A DNA stretch of 64,000 nucleotides from Nocardioides agariphilus (GTDB lineage: Bacteria; Actinomycetota; Actinomycetes; Propionibacteriales; Nocardioidaceae): assembly GCF_015352445.1 (NCBI RefSeq), contig NZ_JADKPO010000004.1, positions 1 through 64,000 on the forward strand, in the 5' to 3' direction. Under the pieces are notes generated by a model. That model worked only from the letters and a program-made list of their open reading frames with translations, did not search any database and was not told the DNA's origin. Made by a program: the position numbers and the translations under genes. Shown here in pieces: positions 1 through 7,239 of this stretch (positions are counted from its first letter, which is position 1; each line of letters begins with the position of its first letter).

Positions 1-88
1 CGACGAAGCACGAGGCGCCCGCCCCGAGCGATCGAGACGGGCGCCTCACCCTGCCACTTGACAGGAATCGCCTACATATCAGCTGCGG

Positions 89-286
89 TCACCGCTGGTC
101 GAGCCTGAGCGCCAGTCGGGGGCACCCGCGGACTGCCGCACGAGCAGCGGGCAACAGGTCGTCGGACACCAGGTCCGCCACGATCGGATAGCCCCACTCA
201 TCCAGCGTGACGATCTCCGGCAGCAGCTCGCGGCACAACCCCCGAGCGCGGCAGGCCGGCCAGTCGACAAGCAGCGCGTGGCTCAT
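89..286 (-). CDS. [3Fe-4S]-type single-cluster ferredoxin
   Basis: Small 65-residue soluble electron carrier. It has the pattern C12-x5-C18 and then C55-P, with Ala14 where a 4Fe-4S ferredoxin would have its extra cysteine, so a [3Fe-4S] cluster is likely. The segment around residues 20-36 (ELLPE...TLDEWGYP) is typical of actinobacterial ferredoxins of the CYP-partner type. It is the last gene of a four-gene minus-strand operon with a di-heme membrane protein and ApbE, so it may supply or accept electrons for that membrane protein rather than a P450; that role is inferred. The start ATG at 286 lies 25 bases after the stop of the upstream gene. Confidence 0.8.
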   Translation of the reverse strand: MSHALLVDWPACRARGLCRELLPEIVTLDEWGYPIVADLVSDDLLPAARAAVRGCPRLALRLDQR

Positions 287-311
287 GGCTCCAGCCCTCT
301 CGGTGCCATGC

Positions 312-881
312 TCACGCGACGCTCCGCACGGAGTGCGGGGGTTCGGGGCGACGAGCCCAAGAGGCACGCACGATGAAGGCCGCCAGCACGGCCACACAGC
401 ACCCGAGGGTGGGCAGCACCGCCAGCCCACCGGGCTGGCGCAGGTCTGTCCCGATGCCGATGCCGTGCACGACGGAGAGGCACCACGCGACCCATGCCGA
501 CAAGTGGACGGCTCGCCAGGAGCGATGACCCAGTCGGGTCCGGACCAGGCTCGTGACGACCAGGACGAGCAGGAAGTCGAAGGCCAGCGCACCCAGACCG
601 AGCCACACCGGCTCGTAGGTCGCCCCGGCCGGCACCAGGGCCTGCCACCAGCGGATGTCCACGTAGCTGTCGACCACCGCGGAAGCGATGTGCACGCCCA
701 ACATGACGACCCCCAACAGCGCCAGGTTGCGATGGAGGTCCTGGGTCACGAACGCCGGCAGCCGGCGTCCGTGACTCCCGCGCACACTCAGCACGCCGAG
801 CACCACCGTCAGCGTCAGCAGAAGCAGGAGTACGACGCCGGTGGCGCGGTTGACGTACCAGAGCAGCGGCCCGTCGGTCAT
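312..881 (-). CDS. Ferric-reductase-like di-heme transmembrane protein
   Basis: Predicted integral membrane protein of 189 residues with about five hydrophobic helices (roughly residues 14-32, 52-70, 92-113, 124-143, 153-171). Histidine pairs H50/H64 and H126/H139 are spaced as in the bis-heme core of ferric-reductase-like (FRD) proteins, so it probably carries two b hemes and moves electrons across the membrane. No FAD/NADPH domain is attached, so a partner must deliver electrons; the neighbouring ferredoxin is the obvious candidate. Its ATG overlaps the end of apbE by 4 bases (ATGA), showing translational coupling. The physiological acceptor is unknown. Confidence 0.82.
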   Translation of the reverse strand: MTDGPLLWYVNRATGVVLLLLLTLTVVLGVLSVRGSHGRRLPAFVTQDLHRNLALLGVVMLGVHIASAVVDSYVDIRWWQALVPAGATYEPVWLGLGALAFDFLLVLVVTSLVRTRLGHRSWRAVHLSAWVAWCLSVVHGIGIGTDLRQPGGLAVLPTLGCCVAVLAAFIVRASWARRPEPPHSVRSVA

Positions 882-1807
882 GCCGCCCGCCTCCCCTCTG
901 GCCAGGCCCCGACCCTGTGCACGGAGCCGTCGGCCGCCACCAGCCTCGCGCTGACGCCGCGTGACTCGAGCCAACCAGGTGCGGCGGTGCCGAGGACGAC
1001 CGCTGCGGTGGTCGCCGTGTTCGCCGACGAGCAGGTAGCGCCTGTCGACGTCACGGTGCGCCACACCTCGGGGGCGGGACGTCCGGTGCGCGGATCCAGC
1101 AGGTGGTGGAGCCGCGCGCCCCTCAGCGTCCAGCGGCGTACGCAGGTGCTGGAGGTCGCCATGCCGCCCGCATCGAGGTGGACGACCTCGTCGGGAACGG
1201 ACCCGGGACGCTCGGCGATGGCGATCGGCCACGGCTCCGGGTCCCGCTGCGCGATCCGGACGTCTCCTCCGACGCTCACCACGGCAGATCCACGCAGGTG
1301 CTCCTCGTACGCCGCCGCCACCAGATCGGCGACCCACGCCTTGCCGGTCGCCCCGAGGTCGAGTGAGGTCCCTGGCGGGATCCGGATCCCACCGGAGGGG
1401 TCGAGCCCGATCCGCTGCCAGGCGTCGAGATCCGACACCTCCGTCTCGACGACCTCTGCGCCGTCGCGATCCACGAGGGCCCCGAAGTCACGGTCGTATC
1501 CCAAGGCGACCAGCTGGCGTCCGAGCAGCGGATGGACCAGGCCGCCGGTCTCCCTCGCGGCCCCGATCGCCACGTCGACCGCCGCGACGAGGAGCGGGTC
1601 GACCTCGACCCACTCGCCTGGGTGCGCATTGACGCGCGAGAGGTCGGAGTCCGCACGGAACCGGCTACACGTCTCGTCGACGTCGACGACCACGCGAACG
1701 GCCAGACCTCTCGCCGCGGCCAGCTCGGCCGGGTCACGGACGGCGACGAACACGGTGCACCCCAGAGCCTCGAAGGTCGTGGTCGTATCGCTGGAGGCCG
1801 TGGACAC
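878..1807 (-). CDS. apbE: FAD:protein FMN transferase (ApbE family)
   Basis: Transfers FMN from FAD onto a Ser/Thr of target proteins outside or at the membrane. The 309-residue protein shows ApbE landmarks: CSRFRADSDLSRVN near residue 47, LDLGATGKAWVAD at 149-161, VSVGGDVRIA at 178-187 and HHLLDPRTGRP at 234-244. The GTG at 1807 is chosen because the family fold begins just after it; a longer frame upstream is Arg/Pro-rich and unlike ApbE. No lipobox or signal peptide is evident, which differs from many exported ApbE proteins. No FMN_bind domain target is visible in the operon, so its substrate is unidentified. Confidence 0.88.
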   Translation of the reverse strand: MSTASSDTTTTFEALGCTVFVAVRDPAELAAARGLAVRVVVDVDETCSRFRADSDLSRVNAHPGEWVEVDPLLVAAVDVAIGAARETGGLVHPLLGRQLVALGYDRDFGALVDRDGAEVVETEVSDLDAWQRIGLDPSGGIRIPPGTSLDLGATGKAWVADLVAAAYEEHLRGSAVVSVGGDVRIAQRDPEPWPIAIAERPGSVPDEVVHLDAGGMATSSTCVRRWTLRGARLHHLLDPRTGRPAPEVWRTVTSTGATCSSANTATTAAVVLGTAAPGWLESRGVSARLVAADGSVHRVGAWPEGRRAA

Positions 1808-1808
1808 G

Positions 1809-2231
1809 TCAGGACCCGTTCGACGGAGCCGGGGGCGGAGGCGGTTGTGGCGGTGCGGGTGGCGGGGCCGGTGCCGCGTGCGGCGCGGGTGCTGGTCGGG
1901 TCTGGGTCGGCCCCGCACTCACGGTTCCCCCCACGCCAGGGACTCCGGACGCGGCCGTGACGTAGCGCAAGGTGACCCGGGTCTTGATCGGCCGCTGGCG
2001 GAGCACCGTCCGAGGACGAGGGCCGCGGACGTCCGGGCTGGCGACCCGACCTGCGTCCCCCTGCTGTGCGGTGGCCTCGCTGGTCGCCTGCGTGGCCGCT
2101 TCCTCCTGTGCGTCCTGCGCCACGACCCCGGCCACCCACCCGGTTGCCGTGATCGCCGTTGCCCCGACGACCCCCGTCATGACACTGACCGTGCCTCGGT
2201 AGCGATCGCGGGTGCGGGCGTCGTAGCTCAT
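1809..2231 (-). CDS. Small membrane protein with proline-rich tail
   Basis: First gene of the electron-transfer operon, separated from apbE by one base. The roughly 140-residue product has a short basic N-terminus (YDARTRDRYRG), one hydrophobic segment at about residues 14-34, an Ala/Gln/Thr-rich linker and a strongly Pro/Ala-rich C-terminal 40 residues. I recognise no domain and see no clear flavinylation motif. Context suggests an accessory or anchoring subunit of the ApbE/ferric-reductase module. The start is uncertain: ATG 2231 is used, but ATG 2246 and GTG 2264 are in frame. Confidence 0.6.
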   Translation of the reverse strand: MSYDARTRDRYRGTVSVMTGVVGATAITATGWVAGVVAQDAQEEAATQATSEATAQQGDAGRVASPDVRGPRPRTVLRQRPIKTRVTLRYVTAASGVPGVGGTVSAGPTQTRPAPAPHAAPAPPPAPPQPPPPPAPSNGS

Positions 2232-2300
2232 GCTCGCCAGGATCATCGGGCCCGTGACAAGCACGTCTCATCGCCGCGTTAAGAGCTGGTCATGGAAAGT

Positions 2301-2322
2301 CTTGAGAGTTCCTTGATGTTCT
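2301..2322 (+). promoter_or_regulatory. Direct repeat, possible response-regulator site
   Basis: CTTGAGAGTTC and CTTGATGTTC begin at 2301 and 2312, an 11-bp spacing of the kind bound by OmpR-family regulators. It lies between the divergent electron-transfer operon and the secreted protein gene at 2363. An OmpR-type regulator is encoded at 4117-4809. The assignment is an inference from spacing alone. Confidence 0.35.
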
Positions 2323-2362
2323 CGCGAGGCACGCATATCAGGACACGTCCCATCGTTGGCTC

Positions 2363-2839
2363 ATGAAGCTCCTGTCCGCCGGCGTCGCGTCGGCCGCACT
2401 CGTTGCCGGTCTTGCGGGATCGGTCGCCGCGTATCGCAGCCAGGTCCCCGACAGCGTCGAACGACCATCCGACTCGATGCAGCAGGCGGGCACCGTCGCC
2501 CCCGCCGCACTCGGTTCACGGGTGCGGTGGGCGCCGTGCCCGGACGGGACGCGGCTGCACCAGAAGGCCTGTGTCAGGCATGTCGTCCGCACGGTCGTCC
2601 TGCCCGCCGTGACCCCGGCCTCGGCCGCGGCCGCCGCGACGAGCACCGCCACCGGTCCGGGCGGGACCGTCCACGACACCGACCCCGGCGACGACGACCA
2701 GCACGGCGAGGACAGTCGCGACGACTCTCGCGACGATGCGCGCGACACGGACGACGGCACGGACGACGGCGCGCACGACGACGATGCGACCGACCATGCC
2801 GACGAGCACGACTCCGACAGCGAAGCAGAAGGTGACTGA
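2363..2839 (+). CDS. Secreted protein with Asp-rich C-terminus
   Basis: Protein of 158 residues with a signal peptide (MKLLSAGVASAALVAGLAG, likely cleavage after about residue 23), two cysteines in the middle and a highly acidic tail from about residue 108, rich in Asp, Glu and His. Such tails often bind Ca2+ or other metals, but that is inference; no named domain is recognised. It lies between the divergent electron-transfer operon and a convergent two-component system, and a candidate regulator site sits upstream. It may therefore be part of the regulon of that two-component system. Confidence 0.65.
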   Translation: MKLLSAGVASAALVAGLAGSVAAYRSQVPDSVERPSDSMQQAGTVAPAALGSRVRWAPCPDGTRLHQKACVRHVVRTVVLPAVTPASAAAAATSTATGPGGTVHDTDPGDDDQHGEDSRDDSRDDARDTDDGTDDGAHDDDATDHADEHDSDSEAEGD

Positions 2840-2869
2840 CCCGACCTCAGGCGTCCGTCACCGGCAGCC

Positions 2870-4117
2870 TCACCATACCTGGGCGCCGCCCGCGGCGCTC
2901 ACACCGGTCGACAGCGTGCCACCGCAACCAGTGGCGGTGCGCAAGGCGATGTCGAGCCCCACACCGGTGCTCCCGGGCCGCTGGCGCCGCGGCCGGGAGG
3001 GCCAACCCGGTCCCGAGTCCGAGACCGTGATCACCGCCTGATCGCCCTCTCGCCCCAGCTCGACGCGCAGAGCGGTCCCCTCGGGAGTGTGGGCGAAGAC
3101 GTTGTCCACCAGTACGTCGACGAGGTCACCGAGGTCCTCTGCCGCGAGCGGGACCCTCAGCTCCTCGTGGGGCAAGGACACTCCCAGCGCTCGCGCCTGG
3201 TCCTCTGCGAGCGGCTGCCAGAAGGAGAGCCGGTGGGCCACTGCGGCTCGAGCCTCACAGCTGGGCGACAGGTCGGTGCGCACCGGCCTGCGCGCCTCGC
3301 GCACGATCGCGTCGATCGCGCGCTGCAGTCCCGCGATGTGGTGCTGCAGGCGCTCGCCCAGCTCCGGGTCAGTCACGGCTTCGGCGTCCAGGCGGAGGGC
3401 GGTCACCGGCGTACGCAGTCGATGCGACAGGTCACCGACCGCGGCACGCTCACTGACCAGCAGCTCCCCGGTCCGTTCGGCCAAGCCGTTCAGCGCCCGC
3501 GCCAGCTCCTGGGTCTCGCCCGGACCACTGACCACGGCGCGCGCCTGCAGGTCGCCCTCGCGCAGCCGGTGAGCGGTGGCCGCGACCTCACGGAGCGGCT
3601 CGCTGATACGCCGGCCCAGCTGCCAGGCAACCGCTACAGCGAGGGCCAGCAACCCGACGCCGAGGCCGATGATCCCCGCCCAGGCCCCTCTCACGCCGCT
3701 GCGGAGGTCCTGCGGGGTCACGCTCGTGCGCACCACCGCTGTGCCGTCCTCGACGAGGACAGGCACCAGCACCCGCCCGCCCTTCTCGTCGACGACGGTG
3801 AAGGCCTCCCCGTCCAGCGCGCGCTGCACCTCGGGGTCCCCGGCGAGGCCAGGGCCCCCGCCCAGCTGGTGCCCGTCCGGCGTCAGCACGCCGGTCGTCG
3901 GCCTGCCCCTGCTGTCGATGTCTGCGACGAGCTCGGCCAGCTGCGGGTCGCCGTTGAGTCCGGCGACCAGGATCGCCACGTTGCGGGCCTCCTGGTCTGC
4001 CGCCGCCATGGCGCGGTCCTCGGCCAACGTGTCGACCAGCAGGCACAGCGGAACCACGAAGGACACCACCACCGCCGACGTCGTGGCGACGACCAGCAAT
4101 GAGATCCGCCGCCGCAT
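2870..4117 (-). CDS. Sensor histidine kinase (HAMP, HisKA, HATPase)
   Basis: Membrane sensor kinase of 415 residues. TM1 is at about 7-29, an extracytoplasmic sensor loop at about 30-143, TM2 at about 145-166, then HAMP (about 167-218). The phosphoacceptor is H232 in DLSHRLRTP, with an N-box near DVLVDNVFAH and a G-box at DSGPGW and STGVGLDIA. The architecture is that of EnvZ/CseC-like actinobacterial kinases. Its ATG overlaps the stop of the upstream response regulator by one base, so the two are co-translated. The signal is unknown. Confidence 0.9.
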   Translation of the reverse strand: MRRRISLLVVATTSAVVVSFVVPLCLLVDTLAEDRAMAAADQEARNVAILVAGLNGDPQLAELVADIDSRGRPTTGVLTPDGHQLGGGPGLAGDPEVQRALDGEAFTVVDEKGGRVLVPVLVEDGTAVVRTSVTPQDLRSGVRGAWAGIIGLGVGLLALAVAVAWQLGRRISEPLREVAATAHRLREGDLQARAVVSGPGETQELARALNGLAERTGELLVSERAAVGDLSHRLRTPVTALRLDAEAVTDPELGERLQHHIAGLQRAIDAIVREARRPVRTDLSPSCEARAAVAHRLSFWQPLAEDQARALGVSLPHEELRVPLAAEDLGDLVDVLVDNVFAHTPEGTALRVELGREGDQAVITVSDSGPGWPSRPRRQRPGSTGVGLDIALRTATGCGGTLSTGVSAAGGAQVW

Positions 4118-4809
4118 CAGGCGTCCTCGGCGTACGGGTCGACCAGGCGTACGCCGACGCCACGCACGCTGATCAGGTATCGCGGCTGGGCAGCGGACTC
4201 ACCGAGCTTGCGCCGCAGCCACGACAGGTGCACGTCGACGGTGCGGTCGGACCCGCCGTAGACCTCCTGCCACACCTCGGCGAGCAGCTCCCGCTTGGTG
4301 ACGACCTGCCCGGGTCTGGACGCGAGCAGCGCGAGGACGTCGAACTCCTTGCGCGAGAGCTCCAAGACGGTGCCGTCGAGGGTGGCCCGGCGTGCACCCT
4401 CGTCGACCACCAGCCCGCCCACCTTCACCACCGACGCAGCAGGGTCGCGGCCCACACGCCGCAGCACCGCCCGGATCCTGGCGGCCACCTGGTCGGTGCC
4501 GAAGGGCTTGACGACGTAGTCGTCGGCCCCGCTGTCGAGTGCCTTGACCATCGTCGGATCGTCGTCCTGGGCGGTGACCACGATGATCGGGACGTCGCTG
4601 GCGGCCCGGATCATCGCGATCAGCGTCAGGCCGTCGACGTCGGGGAGACCCAGGTCCAGCAGCACCACCTGTGGCTGCTCGCGAAGGATGTGCTCCAGGC
4701 ACGCAAGCCCGCTGGCCACCGCGGCCACCGCATGCCCGCGCTCGCGCAGGCCACGGGTCACCGCGGTGCGGATCGCGTCGTCGTCCTCCACCACCAGGAC
4801 GCTCGTCAT
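4117..4809 (-). CDS. OmpR-family response regulator
   Basis: DNA-binding response regulator of 230 residues. The receiver domain has acidic pocket E8/D9/D10, phosphoacceptor D52 (VVLLDLGLPD) and a conserved Lys in VVKPFG. The C-terminal winged helix contains LSRKEFDVLALLASRPG and ends with the ...ISVRGVGVRLV pattern of OmpR/PhoB proteins. It is transcribed ahead of its partner kinase with a TGATG junction. The direct repeats at 2301-2322 are a plausible target. Confidence 0.92.
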   Translation of the reverse strand: MTSVLVVEDDDAIRTAVTRGLRERGHAVAAVASGLACLEHILREQPQVVLLDLGLPDVDGLTLIAMIRAASDVPIIVVTAQDDDPTMVKALDSGADDYVVKPFGTDQVAARIRAVLRRVGRDPAASVVKVGGLVVDEGARRATLDGTVLELSRKEFDVLALLASRPGQVVTKRELLAEVWQEVYGGSDRTVDVHLSWLRRKLGESAAQPRYLISVRGVGVRLVDPYAEDA

Positions 4810-4859
4810 GGCCGAACCGTAGCCCGCACGTCCTACCGCCCCGCTGGAAGGATGGCCTC

Positions 4860-5441
4860 ATGAGCAGGGTCCGCGCGGTTGCCGCCGTCATGGCCTGGCT
4901 GGTCCTGGTCGGCGCGGCCTCCACGCTGGTGTGGGCAGTGATCTCGCGCGCCGGGGGCGAGGTGGTCGCCTCCCAACAGCCGCTCGCGCCGGCATCGGGA
5001 ACCACCCTGGGGCGGCCCTCCGAGGACGTCTCGCCGGAGCCCTCCTCGGCCGCCACCGACGCGTCGACCGCGACGTCCTCACCGGGCTCCACGCCGTCGG
5101 ACTCCCCCGACTCCTCCCAACCCCCGCCCGCCTCCCCGGCCGCTTCGCCACCCACGACACCGCGGGGCTCACCACCGACGTCCTCACCAGGGCCTGCTCC
5201 GCAGCGGCGCACCTGGCAGGGGCTCGGCGGAGCCGTCGTCGCTCAGTGTGAGCGGGCTGTGATCTCAGTGATCTCAGCAGCTCCGGCCGACGGGTTCCGC
5301 GCCGAGGTCAAGAACGGTGGGCCGGAGGAGCTGGAGATCGAGTTCGAGGGCCGCGAGGACGAGACGGGCCATGGCGCGACGGTCAGGGCGCGCTGCGTCT
5401 CGGGGGTCCCGGACTTCAGGGCAGAGGTGTCGGACGACTGA
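4860..5441 (+). CDS. Membrane-anchored protein with Ser/Pro-rich linker
   Basis: Product of 193 residues: one N-terminal membrane segment (about residues 6-28), a long low-complexity Ser/Thr/Pro linker (about 45-120) and a small C-terminal domain of about 65 residues with two cysteines (one in AQCERA, one in ARCVSG) that could form a disulfide. The start ATG 4860 has GGAAGG eight bases upstream. I do not recognise the family. It is divergent from the two-component system and could be a periplasmic or cell-wall-exposed domain on a flexible stalk. Confidence 0.68.
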   Translation: MSRVRAVAAVMAWLVLVGAASTLVWAVISRAGGEVVASQQPLAPASGTTLGRPSEDVSPEPSSAATDASTATSSPGSTPSDSPDSSQPPPASPAASPPTTPRGSPPTSSPGPAPQRRTWQGLGGAVVAQCERAVISVISAAPADGFRAEVKNGGPEELEIEFEGREDETGHGATVRARCVSGVPDFRAEVSDD

Positions 5442-5491
5442 CGAGGCGGCCCTCGACCGCGGCCACCGCTCGGCGAGCGGACGCGGACTCG

Positions 5492-6046
5492 TCAGTCCCA
5501 CGCCTCCGCCAGCAGGGCCCGGGTGTCCTGTAGCAGCTGGGGCAGCGTCTTGGTGTGACCGACGACCGGCATGAAGTTGCTGTCGCCGACCCACCTCGGC
5601 ACGACGTGCTGGTGCAGGTGCGCCCTGATGCCGGCCCCTCCGGCCGTGCCCTGGTTCATCCCGACGTTGAAGCCCTCGGCGTGCGAGACGGCGCGCACGG
5701 TGCGCATCGCGGCCCGCGTCAGCTCACCGATCTCGGCCGACTCCTCGTCGGTGACCTCCGTGTAGTCGGCGACGTGACGGTAGGGGCAGACCATCAGGTG
5801 GCCGGCGGTGTAGGGATACAGGTTGAGCACGGCGTACGCCGTCGCGCCACGTCGCACCACGAGTCCGGACACGTCGTCCCCGCGCGGGATCCGACAGAAG
5901 GGACACTCCGCCTCGGATCCGTCGGCCGGCTTGTTCTCGCCGCGGATGTAGGCCATCCGGTACGGCGTCCAGAGACGCTCCAGGCCATCGGGCCCGCCGA
6001 CGCCGTCCTGGTGCCGGCTGTCGGGCCGGCTGTCGGGCCGGGTCAT
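5492..6046 (-). CDS. HIT-family nucleotide hydrolase/phosphorylase
   Basis: Histidine-triad protein of 184 residues. The catalytic motif is HLHQHVVPRW near residue 140. An N-terminal CPFCRI motif and the GLERLWTPYRMAYI start are typical of actinobacterial Ap4A-phosphorylase-like HIT proteins. It should act on dinucleoside polyphosphates or nucleoside phosphoramidates. ATG 6046 overlaps the end of the thioesterase-like gene by 4 bases. It lies in the thrS operon, and Ap4A is a side product of aminoacyl-tRNA synthetases, which suits its place. Confidence 0.88.
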   Translation of the reverse strand: MTRPDSRPDSRHQDGVGGPDGLERLWTPYRMAYIRGENKPADGSEAECPFCRIPRGDDVSGLVVRRGATAYAVLNLYPYTAGHLMVCPYRHVADYTEVTDEESAEIGELTRAAMRTVRAVSHAEGFNVGMNQGTAGGAGIRAHLHQHVVPRWVGDSNFMPVVGHTKTLPQLLQDTRALLAEAWD

Positions 6047-7236
6047 CGGATCGGGGCTCCCACGTGCTCGAGGATGCGACTCCACGCGTCCACCCGGGCG
6101 GCCTGGTTGCCGGCGCGGGTGCCGCCGGGCCGGAGCGTGGCCTCCCCGAGGTGCACCACCGAGGGCATGGCCAGCCCCGGCGGGGAGCCGACCCCATGGC
6201 CGGCGTCCGGGTAGGCCACGTGCACAACCTTCTCGCCGCAACCCTCGCGCTGCGCGCGCGCCTCGGCGATCCGGCTCAACCGAGCACTGGGCCAGAACCC
6301 GTCATCCTCACCGCTGAGCAGCAGCACGGGCCCGGTGGCCCGCTCTACAGGGATCTCCGCGGCCGCCAACGCCTCGGCATCGTCGAGCAGCGCGAGCGGG
6401 TGGTCCGGATCCTCGCGCAGCTGCGGCACCGGCTCGCCCTCGAACCGCCACGCTGCGACGTGAGCGCCGGTCTGCTCGTCGAGCTCGCCCCAGGCGACGC
6501 CGCTGCCGACCAAGCTGACCACCGGACCCACCTTGTCCGGCTCCAGAGCCGCCGCGAGCAACGCCAGCTCTCCCGACCTGGAGATGCCGATGACCGACGG
6601 AGGCCGGTCCTCGACCCCGGGCACGCGGCGCAGCCAGTCGCAGGCTCGCCCGACGACCTCCACGTCGATGTCGCGCAGCTGGTCGGGCACGCCCGCCCTG
6701 CCGAAGTACGCCAGGCTCAGGGAGGTGACGCCGTGTGAGGCGAGCAAGGCCCCCATCAACGGCCAGGCCATCCCGCCCTCCGACCCGGAGAGGAGCACGA
6801 CGGCGCGCGAACCGCCTTCCTCCGCGGGCGCGAACAACCGTCCGACCACGCCCGTCGCGTCCACGACGTGGTCGGTGACGCCATCTCCCTGCACGCGGCG
6901 CAAGTACGACGCGTCGCAGACGAGGTCCTCGCAGGTCGCCCGCAGCGTGACGTTGAGCGGACGCACCGACTGCGGGTCTGGACGCCGGGGTACGTCGGCG
7001 CTCCAGAAGAGCCCGAACGGGTCGACGCCGTGGTAGCTGCCGCCCACACTGGCAGCACGCGCGGTGTCGACCTCCCCGTTGTCGTCGACGACATACTCGC
7101 CCACGCACGACCACGACAGGCCCGACAGCTCCAGGGACGCCTCGATCGTGACGCGCGCACGCGGCGGGGCGCCGGTGACAACGACGCCATCAGGGGTGTC
7201 GACGAGCGCACCCGCGCGGCCGGGACGCAGCTCCAC
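6043..7236 (-). CDS. Acyl-CoA thioesterase / BAAT-like alpha/beta hydrolase
   Basis: Protein of 397 residues with two parts. An N-terminal beta-sandwich acyl-CoA thioester hydrolase / bile-acid-CoA N-acyltransferase-like region covers about residues 15-120 (VDPFGLFWS is characteristic). A C-terminal alpha/beta hydrolase follows. The nucleophile elbow GISRSGELAL has Ser where some eukaryotic relatives have Cys; an Asp in GEDDGFWP and His in DAGHGVGSP complete a triad. It probably hydrolyses acyl-CoA; the true substrate is unknown. It lies 3 bases after thrS and overlaps the HIT gene. Confidence 0.82.
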   Translation of the reverse strand: MELRPGRAGALVDTPDGVVVTGAPPRARVTIEASLELSGLSWSCVGEYVVDDNGEVDTARAASVGGSYHGVDPFGLFWSADVPRRPDPQSVRPLNVTLRATCEDLVCDASYLRRVQGDGVTDHVVDATGVVGRLFAPAEEGGSRAVVLLSGSEGGMAWPLMGALLASHGVTSLSLAYFGRAGVPDQLRDIDVEVVGRACDWLRRVPGVEDRPPSVIGISRSGELALLAAALEPDKVGPVVSLVGSGVAWGELDEQTGAHVAAWRFEGEPVPQLREDPDHPLALLDDAEALAAAEIPVERATGPVLLLSGEDDGFWPSARLSRIAEARAQREGCGEKVVHVAYPDAGHGVGSPPGLAMPSVVHLGEATLRPGGTRAGNQAARVDAWSRILEHVGAPIR

Positions 7237-7239
7237 GCG

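Noticed and set aside
207-2282. A 691-codon open frame on the plus strand
   Set aside because: It is antisense to the ferredoxin, FRD and apbE genes, which have clear motifs. Its product is low-complexity Arg/Pro/His/Thr text typical of GC-rich mirror frames.
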